Below, in pieces: positions 25,822 to 34,549 of a DNA stretch of 64,000 nucleotides. Source of the DNA: Mycolicibacterium chubuense NBB4. GTDB lineage: Bacteria; Actinomycetota; Actinomycetes; Mycobacteriales; Mycobacteriaceae. How positions within the stretch are numbered: position 1 is the first letter of the stretch; each line of letters starts with the position of its first letter. The stretch covers positions 1,984,001 through 2,048,000 of the forward strand of contig NC_018027.1 in the NCBI RefSeq assembly GCF_000266905.1. Direction: 5' to 3'. A program made the position numbers and the translations under genes. Below the pieces are notes generated by a model. It ran no database searches. It saw only the letters and a program-made list of their open reading frames with translations, and was not told the origin of the DNA.

Positions 25822-27510
25822 GTGTCCGACGAGCGAGACGAGGACCGACATCCCGGCTTGGCGATGCTGGCCTCTGCGCTGGCCGGCCGGCCGGTGGCGG
25901 TGGCACCCGCCGGAGCCGGCGAGCCGCCGTGGACCGACGGCCAGACCGTCTTCGTCGATACCTCGGCGAGCGCGCGCGAACGTCTCGAATCGGTGGCCGT
26001 TCAGGCGTCACTGATCGCCGCGGGAAGCCTCGCCCCCGAGATCGTGGGCGACCTGGTGCGGCACTCCCGGCTGACGAAGCGCTATCTCGCGGTCGAGGGG
26101 CATCGCGCGCTCATCGCGATCGAATCCCTGCTGCCGGGTGTGCTCGGCGGGCTCGCCGATCGCCGCACGGGAAGCCGGAGTGATTCGGCGGCAACCTCTC
26201 TGGCAATCGCGGCGGGCAAGGAGACGCTGGCCGATCCGCCCGTCGTGTTCGGGGTCATCCGGCCGAAGAAGGTGCTGGCCGCCGTCGGCCGCTCCGCCCA
26301 GCAGGCGGACCAGGAAACGCCGGGACACGTCCCGCGGCGCCGGGACGACAAGCAGGCACTCGAGGAACTCGACGACGGCGAGGTGGACGACACCGACGAT
26401 CCCGACCTGTTCTCCAGCCCGGTCGGTGGCGGCGGCTTCCTCGGGAAGTGGCTGAAGAAGATGTTGTCGTCGGCGCGCAAGACAGGCAGCGGTGGGGGAC
26501 CGCCGGGCGCCGACTCGCCCACGCATCGCATCAACTCGGCCACCCGCGGGGTCAACGCGGTGTCGTCGTTGGCGTCGGCGTCGTCCGAGGAGGGCGCCGA
26601 CATCGCGGCCCACGGCTTCACCTATCCCGAGTGGGACGTCGCGCGTAAGCGCTACCGGCCCGAATGGTGCACAGTGCGCGAGGTCGAACCGCGGGTGAAA
26701 GCGTCCGCGCCGCAGGGCATCGACAGTGCGATCGGAGTACGCCGGCCGCTGGCCCGGCTCGGGATGGGGTTGCACCGCCGCCATCGGCAGTCCCAGGGTG
26801 ACGATATCGACGTCGACGCCGCCGTCGAGGCGAGGGTGGAGTCGAGGGCGGGTTCCACGCCCGACGAGTCCGTCTATCTCGACAGCCTGCGCCGGCGGCG
26901 CGACCTGTCGGTGCTGTTGTTGCTCGACATCTCGGGTTCCACGGCCGAGCCGGGGTCCGCCGGCCGCACGGTGCACCAGCAGCAGAGGGAGGCGGTCGCC
27001 AATCTCGCCGTCGCGCTGCACGACTTGGGCGACCGGGTCGCGCTGTATGCGTACTTCTCCCAGGGTCGCAAGGATGTGACGATGGTGCCGGTCAAGCGGT
27101 TCCATGACCACCTCGATGCCCGGGTGAGCAGGCGGCTGAACAGTCTCGAGCCCGGCGCGTACTCGCGGCTCGGTGCCGCGATCCGCCATGGGTCGGCAGT
27201 CCTCGCAACCCGTGGCGGCACCTCGCGGAGGCTTCTGGTGGTGCTGTCCGACGGACTGGCCTACGACCACGGCTATGAGCGCGCCTATGGCGCCGCCGAC
27301 GCTCGCCGCGCCTTGACCGAAGCGCGCCGCCGCGGGACGGGTTGTGTGTGCTTGACCGTGGGCGCGAGCACCGATGTCGCGTCCCTTCGCGCTGTGTTCG
27401 GCAGCGCGGCGCACGCGACCGTCGGGCGCCCGGACCAGCTGCCCGGCGTGATCGGTCCACTCTTTCGATCCGCGCTGCGTGCCGCGGAGGTCCGACGACG
27501 CGTGGCATGA
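25822..27510 (+). CDS. VWA-domain protein, NorD/CbbO-like activation factor
   Basis: 562 residues from GTG 25822 (GGGAG upstream). The C-terminal von Willebrand A domain begins RRRDLSVLLLLDISGST; the MIDAS DxSxS starts at Asp369. Before it lies the NorD-type segment FTYPEWDVARKRYRPEWC. The middle region is acidic and low in complexity. Family knowledge: NorD/CbbO proteins work with a NorQ/CbbQ AAA+ ATPase to activate or insert metal into enzymes such as nitric oxide reductase or Rubisco. The ATPase gene follows at 27595. No such classical target is present here. Confidence 0.85.
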   Translation: MSDERDEDRHPGLAMLASALAGRPVAVAPAGAGEPPWTDGQTVFVDTSASARERLESVAVQASLIAAGSLAPEIVGDLVRHSRLTKRYLAVEGHRALIAIESLLPGVLGGLADRRTGSRSDSAATSLAIAAGKETLADPPVVFGVIRPKKVLAAVGRSAQQADQETPGHVPRRRDDKQALEELDDGEVDDTDDPDLFSSPVGGGGFLGKWLKKMLSSARKTGSGGGPPGADSPTHRINSATRGVNAVSSLASASSEEGADIAAHGFTYPEWDVARKRYRPEWCTVREVEPRVKASAPQGIDSAIGVRRPLARLGMGLHRRHRQSQGDDIDVDAAVEARVESRAGSTPDESVYLDSLRRRRDLSVLLLLDISGSTAEPGSAGRTVHQQQREAVANLAVALHDLGDRVALYAYFSQGRKDVTMVPVKRFHDHLDARVSRRLNSLEPGAYSRLGAAIRHGSAVLATRGGTSRRLLVVLSDGLAYDHGYERAYGAADARRALTEARRRGTGCVCLTVGASTDVASLRAVFGSAAHATVGRPDQLPGVIGPLFRSALRAAEVRRRVA

Positions 27511-27517
27511 CGGTATT

Positions 27518-27536
27518 GAAAACAAATATCTGTTCC
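27518..27536 (-). promoter_or_regulatory. Cluster operator site 6 (AAA+ ATPase promoter)
   Basis: Minus-strand reading GAACAGATATTTGTTTT, in the 84-bp gap between the VWA gene and the AAA+ gene. It implies the ATPase also has its own promoter. Confidence 0.6.
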
Positions 27537-27594
27537 GTTTAGGCTCGAGTTCGCCGCTCAGGCGCCGCGAGAATGCGGGAAGGGAAGGGAAGCG

Positions 27595-28470
27595 ATGGCC
27601 AGCGAATCGGGGTCGGCATCAGGGTTTGCAGCCGGGCTCGCGTCACAGAACGGCGCGCAAGCGCGGGCCGACGCGTCGCGTCCCTACTACGCGCCGGTGG
27701 GCAATGAGGAGTCCGTCTTCAAGGCGGCCTACCGCCAGGGCTTGTCGATAGTCCTCAAGGGTCCGACCGGCTGCGGCAAGACGCGCTTCGTGGAGGCGAT
27801 GGCGCACGACCTCGGCAGGCCGCTGATCACCGTCGCCTGCCATGACGACCTCACCACCGCCGATCTCGTCGGCCGGTACCTGCTGCGGGGCGACGAGACG
27901 GTCTGGGTGGACGGACCGCTGACCCGCGCCGTGCGCGAAGGTGCGATCTGTTACCTCGACGAGGTCGTCGAAGCCCGGCAGGACACCACCGTGGTCCTGC
28001 ATCCGCTCGCGGACTACCGTCGCCAGTTGCCGATCGAGCGCCTCGGCGTGACGCTCGATGCAGCGCCGGGATTCGGCTTGGTGGTGTCCTACAACCCGGG
28101 TTATCAGAGCGTGTTGAAGGACCTCAAGGACTCCACCCGGCAGCGGATGGTCGCGATCGAATTCGGTTTTCCGGCAGCAGATCTCGAGGAGTCGATCGTC
28201 GCGCACGAAGCCGGCGTCGACACCGCGACGGCGGCTGCGCTGGTGCGCTTCGGTCAGGCGATACGCCGGCTGGAGACCGGGGGGCTGCGCGAGGTCGCGT
28301 CCACCCGCGTCCTCATTGCGGCCGGTCTGCTGACCGCCGAGGGGCTCAGCCTGGGCGAGGCGGCCAGGGCGGCGGTGGCCGGTCCGCTCACCGATGACGC
28401 CTCGGTCAGCCGGGGTCTGGTCGAGATGATCGACGTCTACCTCGATCAGCAGGCGCGGCCGGGTGATTGA
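27595..28470 (+). CDS. MoxR-type AAA+ ATPase, NorQ/CbbQ-like
   Basis: 291 residues. Walker A GPTGCGKT at residues 56-63, Walker B ICYLDEVVEA around 118-127, sensor-1-like VVSYNPGYQ, and the NorQ/CbbQ-like HPLADYRRQLPIE. The order AAA+ plus VWA is the standard pair of metalloenzyme activators; these ATPases form hexamers that remodel a target enzyme. AGGGAAGGGA precedes the ATG. It has its own operator copy. The target is probably one of the cluster's oxidative enzymes (inference). Confidence 0.9.
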   Translation: MASESGSASGFAAGLASQNGAQARADASRPYYAPVGNEESVFKAAYRQGLSIVLKGPTGCGKTRFVEAMAHDLGRPLITVACHDDLTTADLVGRYLLRGDETVWVDGPLTRAVREGAICYLDEVVEARQDTTVVLHPLADYRRQLPIERLGVTLDAAPGFGLVVSYNPGYQSVLKDLKDSTRQRMVAIEFGFPAADLEESIVAHEAGVDTATAAALVRFGQAIRRLETGGLREVASTRVLIAAGLLTAEGLSLGEAARAAVAGPLTDDASVSRGLVEMIDVYLDQQARPGD

Positions 28471-28497
28471 CGCTGTGCGGCGCCACGGCTAGGGTCT

Positions 28498-28514
28498 GAA
28501 CAAATATTAGGTTT
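28498..28514 (+). promoter_or_regulatory. Cluster operator site 7 (P450 operon promoter)
   Basis: GAACAAATATTAGGTTT, 44 bp before the start of the ligand-binding protein gene that heads the P450 operon. One of the best matches to the consensus. Confidence 0.65.
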
Positions 28515-28557
28515 GGGCCTTGACCCCGACCGACCGCACGTCTGCCGAGGAGGTCAG

Positions 28558-29673
28558 ATGTCCTACGAGAGCACTGCGGAGCCCATCAAAGTCGGCTATC
28601 TGATGGACTTCACGTTGCCGCCCGGGTTTCCGGAGGAGCTGTTCGCCTCCTTCACGCAGACGTTCGACCTCGTGTTCTCCGAGGCGGTTGAGCAGGGGTT
28701 GATGGACCGCCCGGTGCAGATGATCTACCGCGAGGTCGAGGGCCTGCCGAAGGGGTCGGTCAAGGCGGTCATCGACGCCTACGCCGAGCTCGTCGACGAA
28801 GGCTGCCTCGTCGTCTTCGGGCCGAACATCACCGACAACTGCGTACCGCTGCGCGAGGCGATCGAGGAGCGATTCAAGGTGCCCGCGATCAGTGTCACCG
28901 GCACCGATGACTGGCTCGGTGAATGGACGTTCGCCTTTCCCCAGGGATCGATGACCGACGAGCCGATCTTCCTGGCGGATCTCATCGCCAAGCGTGGACT
29001 CACCGAGATCGGCGTGCTGGTCGAGCAGAACCTCATCGGCGAGAGTTATCTGAAGAACCTGCGAAGTGCGTGCCGCCGCAAGGGACTTCGAATCGTGGCC
29101 GAAGCTCCGGTCGCCCAGACGGCCCAAGACATCGGCGCGGCCGTGCAGACCCTGCACGAGGCGAAATCCGAGGCGATCGTGCACCTCGGTTTCGGGTTCG
29201 GCATCGTGTTCATCAATCCTGCACTCGAGAGCCTGAGCTGGGATCCTCCGCGATTCACCACCACCGCGTTTCAGAATGCGTGGGTCAACCCGATCATGTG
29301 GAATGCGTTCATGGGCTGGGTCGGCGTCGATCAGTACGACGAGGGCAACCCGATCGGGCAGAGCTTCCTGGACCAGTACGCCGAGAAGTACAACGGCAGC
29401 CGTCCCGAATACTGCGTCACGGTGGTCAACCGCGACGTCGCCGCCACCCTCGTGCGGGCCTTCACCGACGCTCATCCGCTCAGCCCGCGCGGAGTCAAGG
29501 AGGCATTGGAGCGGGTGAAGATGCTGCCCGCCGCCTCGGGTGCCCCGGGAACCCGGGTGTCCCTGGGCAAGTGGACCCGCCGGGCCTGGATGGGCTCGGG
29601 CTATCTGGTGGCACGCACGCTAGACGCCGACGGCGTCAACTCACACCTGGTCGACCGATTCGGGGAGGATTGA
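28558..29673 (+). CDS. Type I periplasmic-binding-fold protein without signal peptide
   Basis: 371 residues from ATG 28558 after a strong AGGAGGT site. It is of the Leu/Ile/Val-binding (Peripla_BP_6) type: IKVGYLMDFTLPPG, AVIDAYAELVDEGCLVVFGP, PAISVTGTDDWLGEWTF, LVEQNLIGESYLKNL. The N-terminus MSYESTAEPIK carries no signal peptide or lipobox, so the protein should stay in the cytosol. No ABC permease or ATPase lies nearby. It may be an intracellular ligand sensor or carrier, or export may be non-classical. First gene of the operon that runs to 36726. Confidence 0.82.
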   Translation: MSYESTAEPIKVGYLMDFTLPPGFPEELFASFTQTFDLVFSEAVEQGLMDRPVQMIYREVEGLPKGSVKAVIDAYAELVDEGCLVVFGPNITDNCVPLREAIEERFKVPAISVTGTDDWLGEWTFAFPQGSMTDEPIFLADLIAKRGLTEIGVLVEQNLIGESYLKNLRSACRRKGLRIVAEAPVAQTAQDIGAAVQTLHEAKSEAIVHLGFGFGIVFINPALESLSWDPPRFTTTAFQNAWVNPIMWNAFMGWVGVDQYDEGNPIGQSFLDQYAEKYNGSRPEYCVTVVNRDVAATLVRAFTDAHPLSPRGVKEALERVKMLPAASGAPGTRVSLGKWTRRAWMGSGYLVARTLDADGVNSHLVDRFGED

Positions 29674-29674
29674 C

Positions 29675-30811
29675 GTGACCACGCAGGAGTCCAAATCGCT
29701 TGACGAGAAGCAGGATTCACCGACTCGTAAGGGCCCCAACTGGGGGCGGGTGATCTCCCTGCTGGCATGGCTGGGTTTCCTCGGCCTGTTCGCCGCCGTC
29801 GGGCGGACGGACGTCGACCCGCGCGTGGCGAACCCGAACGTCGAGGGACGGCCCCGTCCGGTCGGGTTCCTCACGGCATTCGATCACTGGCAGATCATTC
29901 CGCAAGTCGGTGCCGGGATCATGGTCCTGGTACTGACCGTCGTCTTCATCCGCGGCTGGCGGCGCAACCCCGGCAGCCCGGTCCTGCTGATGGTGCTGGT
30001 GACCACGCTGATCGTCTGGCAGGACCCGATCATGAACTGGTCGCCGTATGCGGTCTACAACCCGATCCTGCTGCACTGGCCGGAGAGCTGGCCGCTGATC
30101 ATGATGTCGCCGACCGTCGAACCGTTCATCGTGTTCGGCTACGTGACTTTCTACTTCGGCCCGTACTTCCCGGCGATCTGGATTCTGCGCAAGCTGCAGG
30201 CCAAGCGCGGACCCGAGAGTTTCGTCAGCAGGCATCCGCTGCTCAGTCTGGGCGCACTGGTGCTGGTGATCGGATTCGTCTTCGACGCCATGCTGGAAGT
30301 CAGCCTGGTGCGCACGGGGCTCTACATCTACTCGCAGGCGATTCCGTTCGGGACGATCTTCGCCGGCTCCACCTTCCAGTTCCCGTTGCTCTGGGAGTCG
30401 CTGTCGGTGACGTTCGTGATGATCCCGGCGGCCATCCTCGTCTACCGCGACGACACCGGGAAGTCGGTGGCGGAAAAGCTCGCCGCCAAGGCCAAACTGT
30501 TCCCGACGAGGCCGGTGCTCGGCACGTTCCTGGTGATGTTCGTGATCGTCAACCTGTCGTACTTCGTCTACGGCGGGTGGTTCTGGGCCATCAAGGCCAG
30601 CGGTCAGGCCACCTCGGTCGCCTGCCCGTGGCCGTATCCCGAGGCCAAGGTCTTCGACCCGCAAGGTTATTACGAGAAGGCGGGCGCCGAGGGACCGTTC
30701 TCGGTGGGCAAGTGGTCGACCTGGCAATACGCGTTGCCCGACGGCCGCCCCGACGTCCAACCGCCGCCGCCGGGCGAGGGGGCGTGCGCGCCGGAGAACA
30801 CCCGACCATGA
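29675..30811 (+). CDS. AveC-like (spirocyclase AveC family) membrane protein
   Basis: 378 residues from GTG 29675, 1 bp after the binding-protein gene. About seven hydrophobic spans are visible, e.g. VISLLAWLGFLGLFAAV, IMVLVLTVVFIRGW and LGTFLVMFVIVNLSYFVYGG. The loop WQDPIMNWSPYAVYNP with following PTVEPFIVFGYVTFY matches what I recall of proteins annotated as spirocyclase AveC family. AveC acts in avermectin biosynthesis; the role of actinobacterial homologues in catabolic loci is not established. Ends in a Pro-rich cytosolic or exported tail. Overlaps the next gene by 4 bp. Confidence 0.65.
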   Translation: MTTQESKSLDEKQDSPTRKGPNWGRVISLLAWLGFLGLFAAVGRTDVDPRVANPNVEGRPRPVGFLTAFDHWQIIPQVGAGIMVLVLTVVFIRGWRRNPGSPVLLMVLVTTLIVWQDPIMNWSPYAVYNPILLHWPESWPLIMMSPTVEPFIVFGYVTFYFGPYFPAIWILRKLQAKRGPESFVSRHPLLSLGALVLVIGFVFDAMLEVSLVRTGLYIYSQAIPFGTIFAGSTFQFPLLWESLSVTFVMIPAAILVYRDDTGKSVAEKLAAKAKLFPTRPVLGTFLVMFVIVNLSYFVYGGWFWAIKASGQATSVACPWPYPEAKVFDPQGYYEKAGAEGPFSVGKWSTWQYALPDGRPDVQPPPPGEGACAPENTRP

Positions 30812-31821
30812 CCGAGCCCAGGACCGTGCTCATCACCGGCGCTTCCCGCGGGCTCGGGTTCGCCTCGACCGTGCGTCTGTATCGCGAGGGGTGGCGCGTG
30901 GTCGCGGCGATGCGTACACCGGATCACGCGATGCCGGTGCTGCGGGAGGCGACCGGAGCCGGCGAGCACGACGACAGGCTGATCAGTGTGCAGCTCGATC
31001 TCACCGACGCCGCCTCGATCGCGGCGGCGGCCAAGTCGGTCCTGGAGACGGTCGGTGCACCGTACGGCGTCGTCCACAACGCCGGGATCTCCGCCGCAGG
31101 GGTGGTGGAGGAGGCGGAGATCAGCCTGTGGCAGCGGATGTTCGCCACCCACGTGATGGGCCCCGTGGCGCTGACGAAGGCGCTGCTGCCGTCGATGCGC
31201 CAGGCGGGTCGCGGGCGGATCGTGTTGGTGTCCAGTGCCGGCGGTGTGCGCGGTCAGCCGGCGATCGCACCGTACTCGGCGGCCAAGGGTGCGCTGGAGC
31301 GCTGGGGTGAGTCGATGGCGGGCGAGATCGCGCCCTTCGGGCTCGGGGTCACGGTTTTGGTGACGGGCACCTACGACACCGACATCATCACGGATGCCGG
31401 CACCACCGACGATCGGGACTTCACCGGTCCCTACGCCCGGATTCACAACACGATGGACACCCGTGGCCGGTTCGCGATGCGCCTGGCACGGCCTCCAGAG
31501 CGATTCACCGACGGGTTGCTCAAGGCATTGGAGGACACAGCGTCCTTCCGCCGCCGCGGGGTGGGGCCTGACGCATCGATGTTGTTGGTCTCGAACAGGA
31601 TGCTCCCCGCCGCTGCGATGCACCACGTGTCGCGGGTGGTCATGGGGATTCCGAGGCACGGGGCGATGCGGGATGGTGCCTGGCCCTTGACCACTCCTCA
31701 GCGCGCCATGGTGGCTGCGGCGAAGGTGGTTCCGCAGCCGGTCCTGATGCGGCTGGCGACGCTGGCGACGCGGTTCTCGCGCTCGAGTCAGTCCGAACGG
31801 CAAGGAGAAGACGATGACTGA
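30808..31821 (+). CDS. SDR family oxidoreductase
   Basis: 337 residues from ATG 30808 (ATGA overlap). SDR motifs: TGASRGLG at residues 10-17, NAG in VVHNAGISAAG, Ser in VLVSSAGGVRG and YSAAK. About 90 residues beyond the usual fold form a C-terminal extension. Likely oxidises an alcohol produced by the P450s or reduces a ketone; the direction is not readable. Overlaps the aldehyde dehydrogenase gene by 8 bp. Confidence 0.88.
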   Translation: MTEPRTVLITGASRGLGFASTVRLYREGWRVVAAMRTPDHAMPVLREATGAGEHDDRLISVQLDLTDAASIAAAAKSVLETVGAPYGVVHNAGISAAGVVEEAEISLWQRMFATHVMGPVALTKALLPSMRQAGRGRIVLVSSAGGVRGQPAIAPYSAAKGALERWGESMAGEIAPFGLGVTVLVTGTYDTDIITDAGTTDDRDFTGPYARIHNTMDTRGRFAMRLARPPERFTDGLLKALEDTASFRRRGVGPDASMLLVSNRMLPAAAMHHVSRVVMGIPRHGAMRDGAWPLTTPQRAMVAAAKVVPQPVLMRLATLATRFSRSSQSERQGEDDD

Positions 31822-33298
31822 ACCGCCGAACGTGTCCTTCGAGTCCCGAATGTTGGTCGACGGCAAGCTCGTCGACGGCGAAGCGGGCTCGTTCGCCAAC
31901 ATCAACCCGGCGAACGAAGAGGTTCTCGGCGAGGTCGCCGACGCGTCGAAGGCCGACATGAACCGAGCCATCGACGCCGCCCGTCGCGCGTTCGACGAGA
32001 CCGACTGGTCGACCAACCGCTTACTCCGCAAGCGCTGCCTCGAACAACTGCACGAGGCCATCGCGAGTGAATTGGAGGAGCTGCGGGAGGAACTGATCCG
32101 CGAGGTCGGTGCGCCGCGCGCGGTCACGCACGGCCCCCAGCTCGACGCGCCGTTCGCCGACGGTCTCCGGTATCCGGCCCGGTTGATCGACACCTTCCCG
32201 TGGGAAACCGATCTGGGCGACGCGGTCGTCTCGGTCACCGGCGTCAACACGACCAGGAAGGTGTGGCACGAGCCGGTCGGTGTGGTCGGCGCCATCACTC
32301 CCTGGAACTTCCCGTTCGAAGTCACCATCAACAAGCTCGGACAGGCGCTGGCGACGGGAAACACGGTGGTGCTCAAACCCGCCCCCGATACGCCGTTCAA
32401 CGCCACGAGAATCGGTCGGCTGATCGCCGAGCGGACCGACATCCCGGCCGGTGTGGTCAATGTCGTCACCGCCTCGGATCATCTCGTCGGCGAGGAGCTC
32501 ACGTTGTCGCCGAAGGTGGACATGATCTCGTTCACCGGCTCCACGACGGTGGGCACGCGGATCATGGAGAAGGGCGCCGCGACGATGAAGCGGCTGTTCC
32601 TCGAGCTCGGCGGCAAGTCGGCGACGATCGTGCTGGAGGACGCCGATTTCTCGACCGCCTGCCTGATCGGCATCGGACCGCTCATGCACGCCGGCCAGGG
32701 CTGCGCCGCGCCGACCCGGATGCTGCTGCCGCGCCCGCGCTACGAGGAGGGCGTGGCGATCCTGAAGGGCCTCTACGAGAACATCCCCGCCGGTGACCCG
32801 CAGGATCCCGGAACCATCTGCGGTCCGGTCATCTCGGCCAAGCAGCAGTCACGCATTCTCGGCTACATCAACAAGGGAGTGGATGAGGGCGCGACACTCC
32901 TCGTCGGCAGCACCGAGGCGCCGAAGCAGTTCGACAAGGGGTTCTGGGTGAACCCCACGCTGTTCACCGACGTCGACAACTCGATGACCATCGCGCAGGA
33001 GGAGATCTTCGGACCCGTCCTCGTCGTGATCCCCTACGAGGACGAAGACGACGCGATCCGCATCGCCAACGACAGCGTGTACGGGTTGGCAGGCAATGTC
33101 ATGTCCAGTTCGCTGGAGAGTTCACTGCGGGTCGCCCGTCGGCTGCGCGCGGGGTTCATCGGCCTCAACGGCACCGCCGGCTACGGCGCAGACACCCCGT
33201 TCGGGGGTTACAAGCACAGCGGCGTCGGACGGCAGAACGGACTCGCGGGATTCAGTCAGTACACCGAGATCAAGTCCGTCGCCTTTCCAGCCGATTAG
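31814..33298 (+). CDS. Aldehyde dehydrogenase
   Basis: 494 residues, full length for the family. It shows ITPWNFPFEVTINKLGQALA (active-site Asn in WNFP), the NAD-binding FTGSTTVG, general base Glu in LELGGKSAT, and the nucleophile Cys297 in GQGCAAPTR. It oxidises an aldehyde to the acid, fitting P450 hydroxylation, SDR oxidation to aldehyde, acid formation and later CoA activation. Operon member between the SDR and P450 1. Confidence 0.94.
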   Translation: MTEPPNVSFESRMLVDGKLVDGEAGSFANINPANEEVLGEVADASKADMNRAIDAARRAFDETDWSTNRLLRKRCLEQLHEAIASELEELREELIREVGAPRAVTHGPQLDAPFADGLRYPARLIDTFPWETDLGDAVVSVTGVNTTRKVWHEPVGVVGAITPWNFPFEVTINKLGQALATGNTVVLKPAPDTPFNATRIGRLIAERTDIPAGVVNVVTASDHLVGEELTLSPKVDMISFTGSTTVGTRIMEKGAATMKRLFLELGGKSATIVLEDADFSTACLIGIGPLMHAGQGCAAPTRMLLPRPRYEEGVAILKGLYENIPAGDPQDPGTICGPVISAKQQSRILGYINKGVDEGATLLVGSTEAPKQFDKGFWVNPTLFTDVDNSMTIAQEEIFGPVLVVIPYEDEDDAIRIANDSVYGLAGNVMSSSLESSLRVARRLRAGFIGLNGTAGYGADTPFGGYKHSGVGRQNGLAGFSQYTEIKSVAFPAD

Positions 33299-33322
33299 TT
33301 CTGCACCCCAAGGAGGAAGCTT

Positions 33323-34549
33323 TTGTCTCAGTTATTTGATGACCTCGATGACTTCGGGTCCTTCGACGACGCGATCTCGGGCGATGTGCGCGACCCGTAC
33401 ACCGAGCTGGCCCGCCTGCGTCGCGAGGAACCGGTGCAGCGCCTGGAGACGTCCGGGGCGCTGCCCCACGAAGAATCGCTGCCGATGTTCATCGTCTACC
33501 GGCACGAGGAGATCCAGCAGATGCTGCGCGACAACGAGACCTTCTCGTCGGCCAGCGTCATCGCCGCCTTCGGTCCCGTCCTGGGCGAGAGGGTGATGCT
33601 CGGCATGGACGAGCCTGTGCACGGCCGCCTGCGGGCGCTCGTGCAGAAAGCGTTCACGCAGAAGGCGCTGGCACGATGGGAAGACGAACTCGTCGGCCGG
33701 GTGGCCAACAACCTGATCGACAAATTCGCTGCCAACGGGAAAGCGGACCTGGTCAAGGAGTTCACCTTCGACTACCCGAGTCAGATCATCGCCCGGTTGC
33801 TGGGACTGCCGGAGCAGGACTACCCGCAGTTCCAGCGGTGGTCGATCTCCCTGCTGAGCTGGCTGATGAATCCCGAACGCGGACTTGCCGCTTCGGCTGC
33901 CCTGTGTGAGTACTTCGCGCCGATCCTCGACGCGCGGCGCGCTGAACCCGAGGATGATCTGATCAGCGCGCTGGCGGCGGCCGAGATCGACGGAGCCAAG
34001 CTCACCGACGAGGAGATCTACTCCTTTCTGCGGCTGCTGCTGCCCGCAGGCGTCGAGACCACGTATCGGTCGCTGGGCAGCCTGCTGTTCGCGTTGCTCT
34101 CCAATCCCGCCCAGCTCGAAGCGATCAAGGCTGACCGGTCGCTGCTGCCGCAGGCGATCGAGGAGGCAGTCCGGTGGGAATCTCCTCTTCTCACCATCAC
34201 GCGTGTCGCCACCCGCGACACCGAACTGGGCGGGGTGCAGATTCCGGCCGGGGCGACGGTGATGCCGATGCTGGGAGCTGCGAATCGCCAGGAGGACCGG
34301 TACGACGACCCGAACACGTTCGACATCTTCCGGCAGCCCAAGGCGAATCTCGGCTGGGGCCACGGCGTGCACGTCTGCCTCGGGATGCACCTCGCCCGCC
34401 TCGAGATGCGCACGGCCGTCAACCTTCTGCTCGACCGGCTGCCCAACCTGCGTCTGGACCCAGACGCTGACGACCCGCACATCCGCGGTCAGGTATTCCG
34501 GTCCCCGACGTCATTGCCGGTGCTGTTCGACTCGACGAGGAGCAGGTGA
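33323..34549 (+). CDS. Cytochrome P450 (1)
   Basis: 408 residues from TTG 33323 with AGGAGGAAG upstream. I-helix LLLPAGVETTYR (AGxxT), ExxR in EEAVRWE, and the heme loop GWGHGVHVCLG with Cys352. The first position of the heme loop is Trp where Phe is usual (FGxGxHxC). A soluble class I type needing a ferredoxin and reductase, neither of which is encoded nearby. Directly abuts the second P450 gene. Confidence 0.95.
   Translation: MSQLFDDLDDFGSFDDAISGDVRDPYTELARLRREEPVQRLETSGALPHEESLPMFIVYRHEEIQQMLRDNETFSSASVIAAFGPVLGERVMLGMDEPVHGRLRALVQKAFTQKALARWEDELVGRVANNLIDKFAANGKADLVKEFTFDYPSQIIARLLGLPEQDYPQFQRWSISLLSWLMNPERGLAASAALCEYFAPILDARRAEPEDDLISALAAAEIDGAKLTDEEIYSFLRLLLPAGVETTYRSLGSLLFALLSNPAQLEAIKADRSLLPQAIEEAVRWESPLLTITRVATRDTELGGVQIPAGATVMPMLGAANRQEDRYDDPNTFDIFRQPKANLGWGHGVHVCLGMHLARLEMRTAVNLLLDRLPNLRLDPDADDPHIRGQVFRSPTSLPVLFDSTRSR

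Noticed and set aside
26008..27525. Open minus-strand frame of about 505 codons opposite the VWA gene.
   Set aside because: The plus-strand frame has the MIDAS motif and NorD-type segment; the minus frame has low-complexity composition only.
28558..29673. Binding protein as part of a branched-chain amino acid ABC importer.
   Set aside because: No signal peptide and no permease or ATPase genes in the surrounding 10 kb.
29767..30807. Long upstream in-frame extension of the SDR at 30808.
   Set aside because: It runs through the AveC-like gene in another frame; the ATGA overlap at 30808 and the typical SDR N-terminus fix the start.
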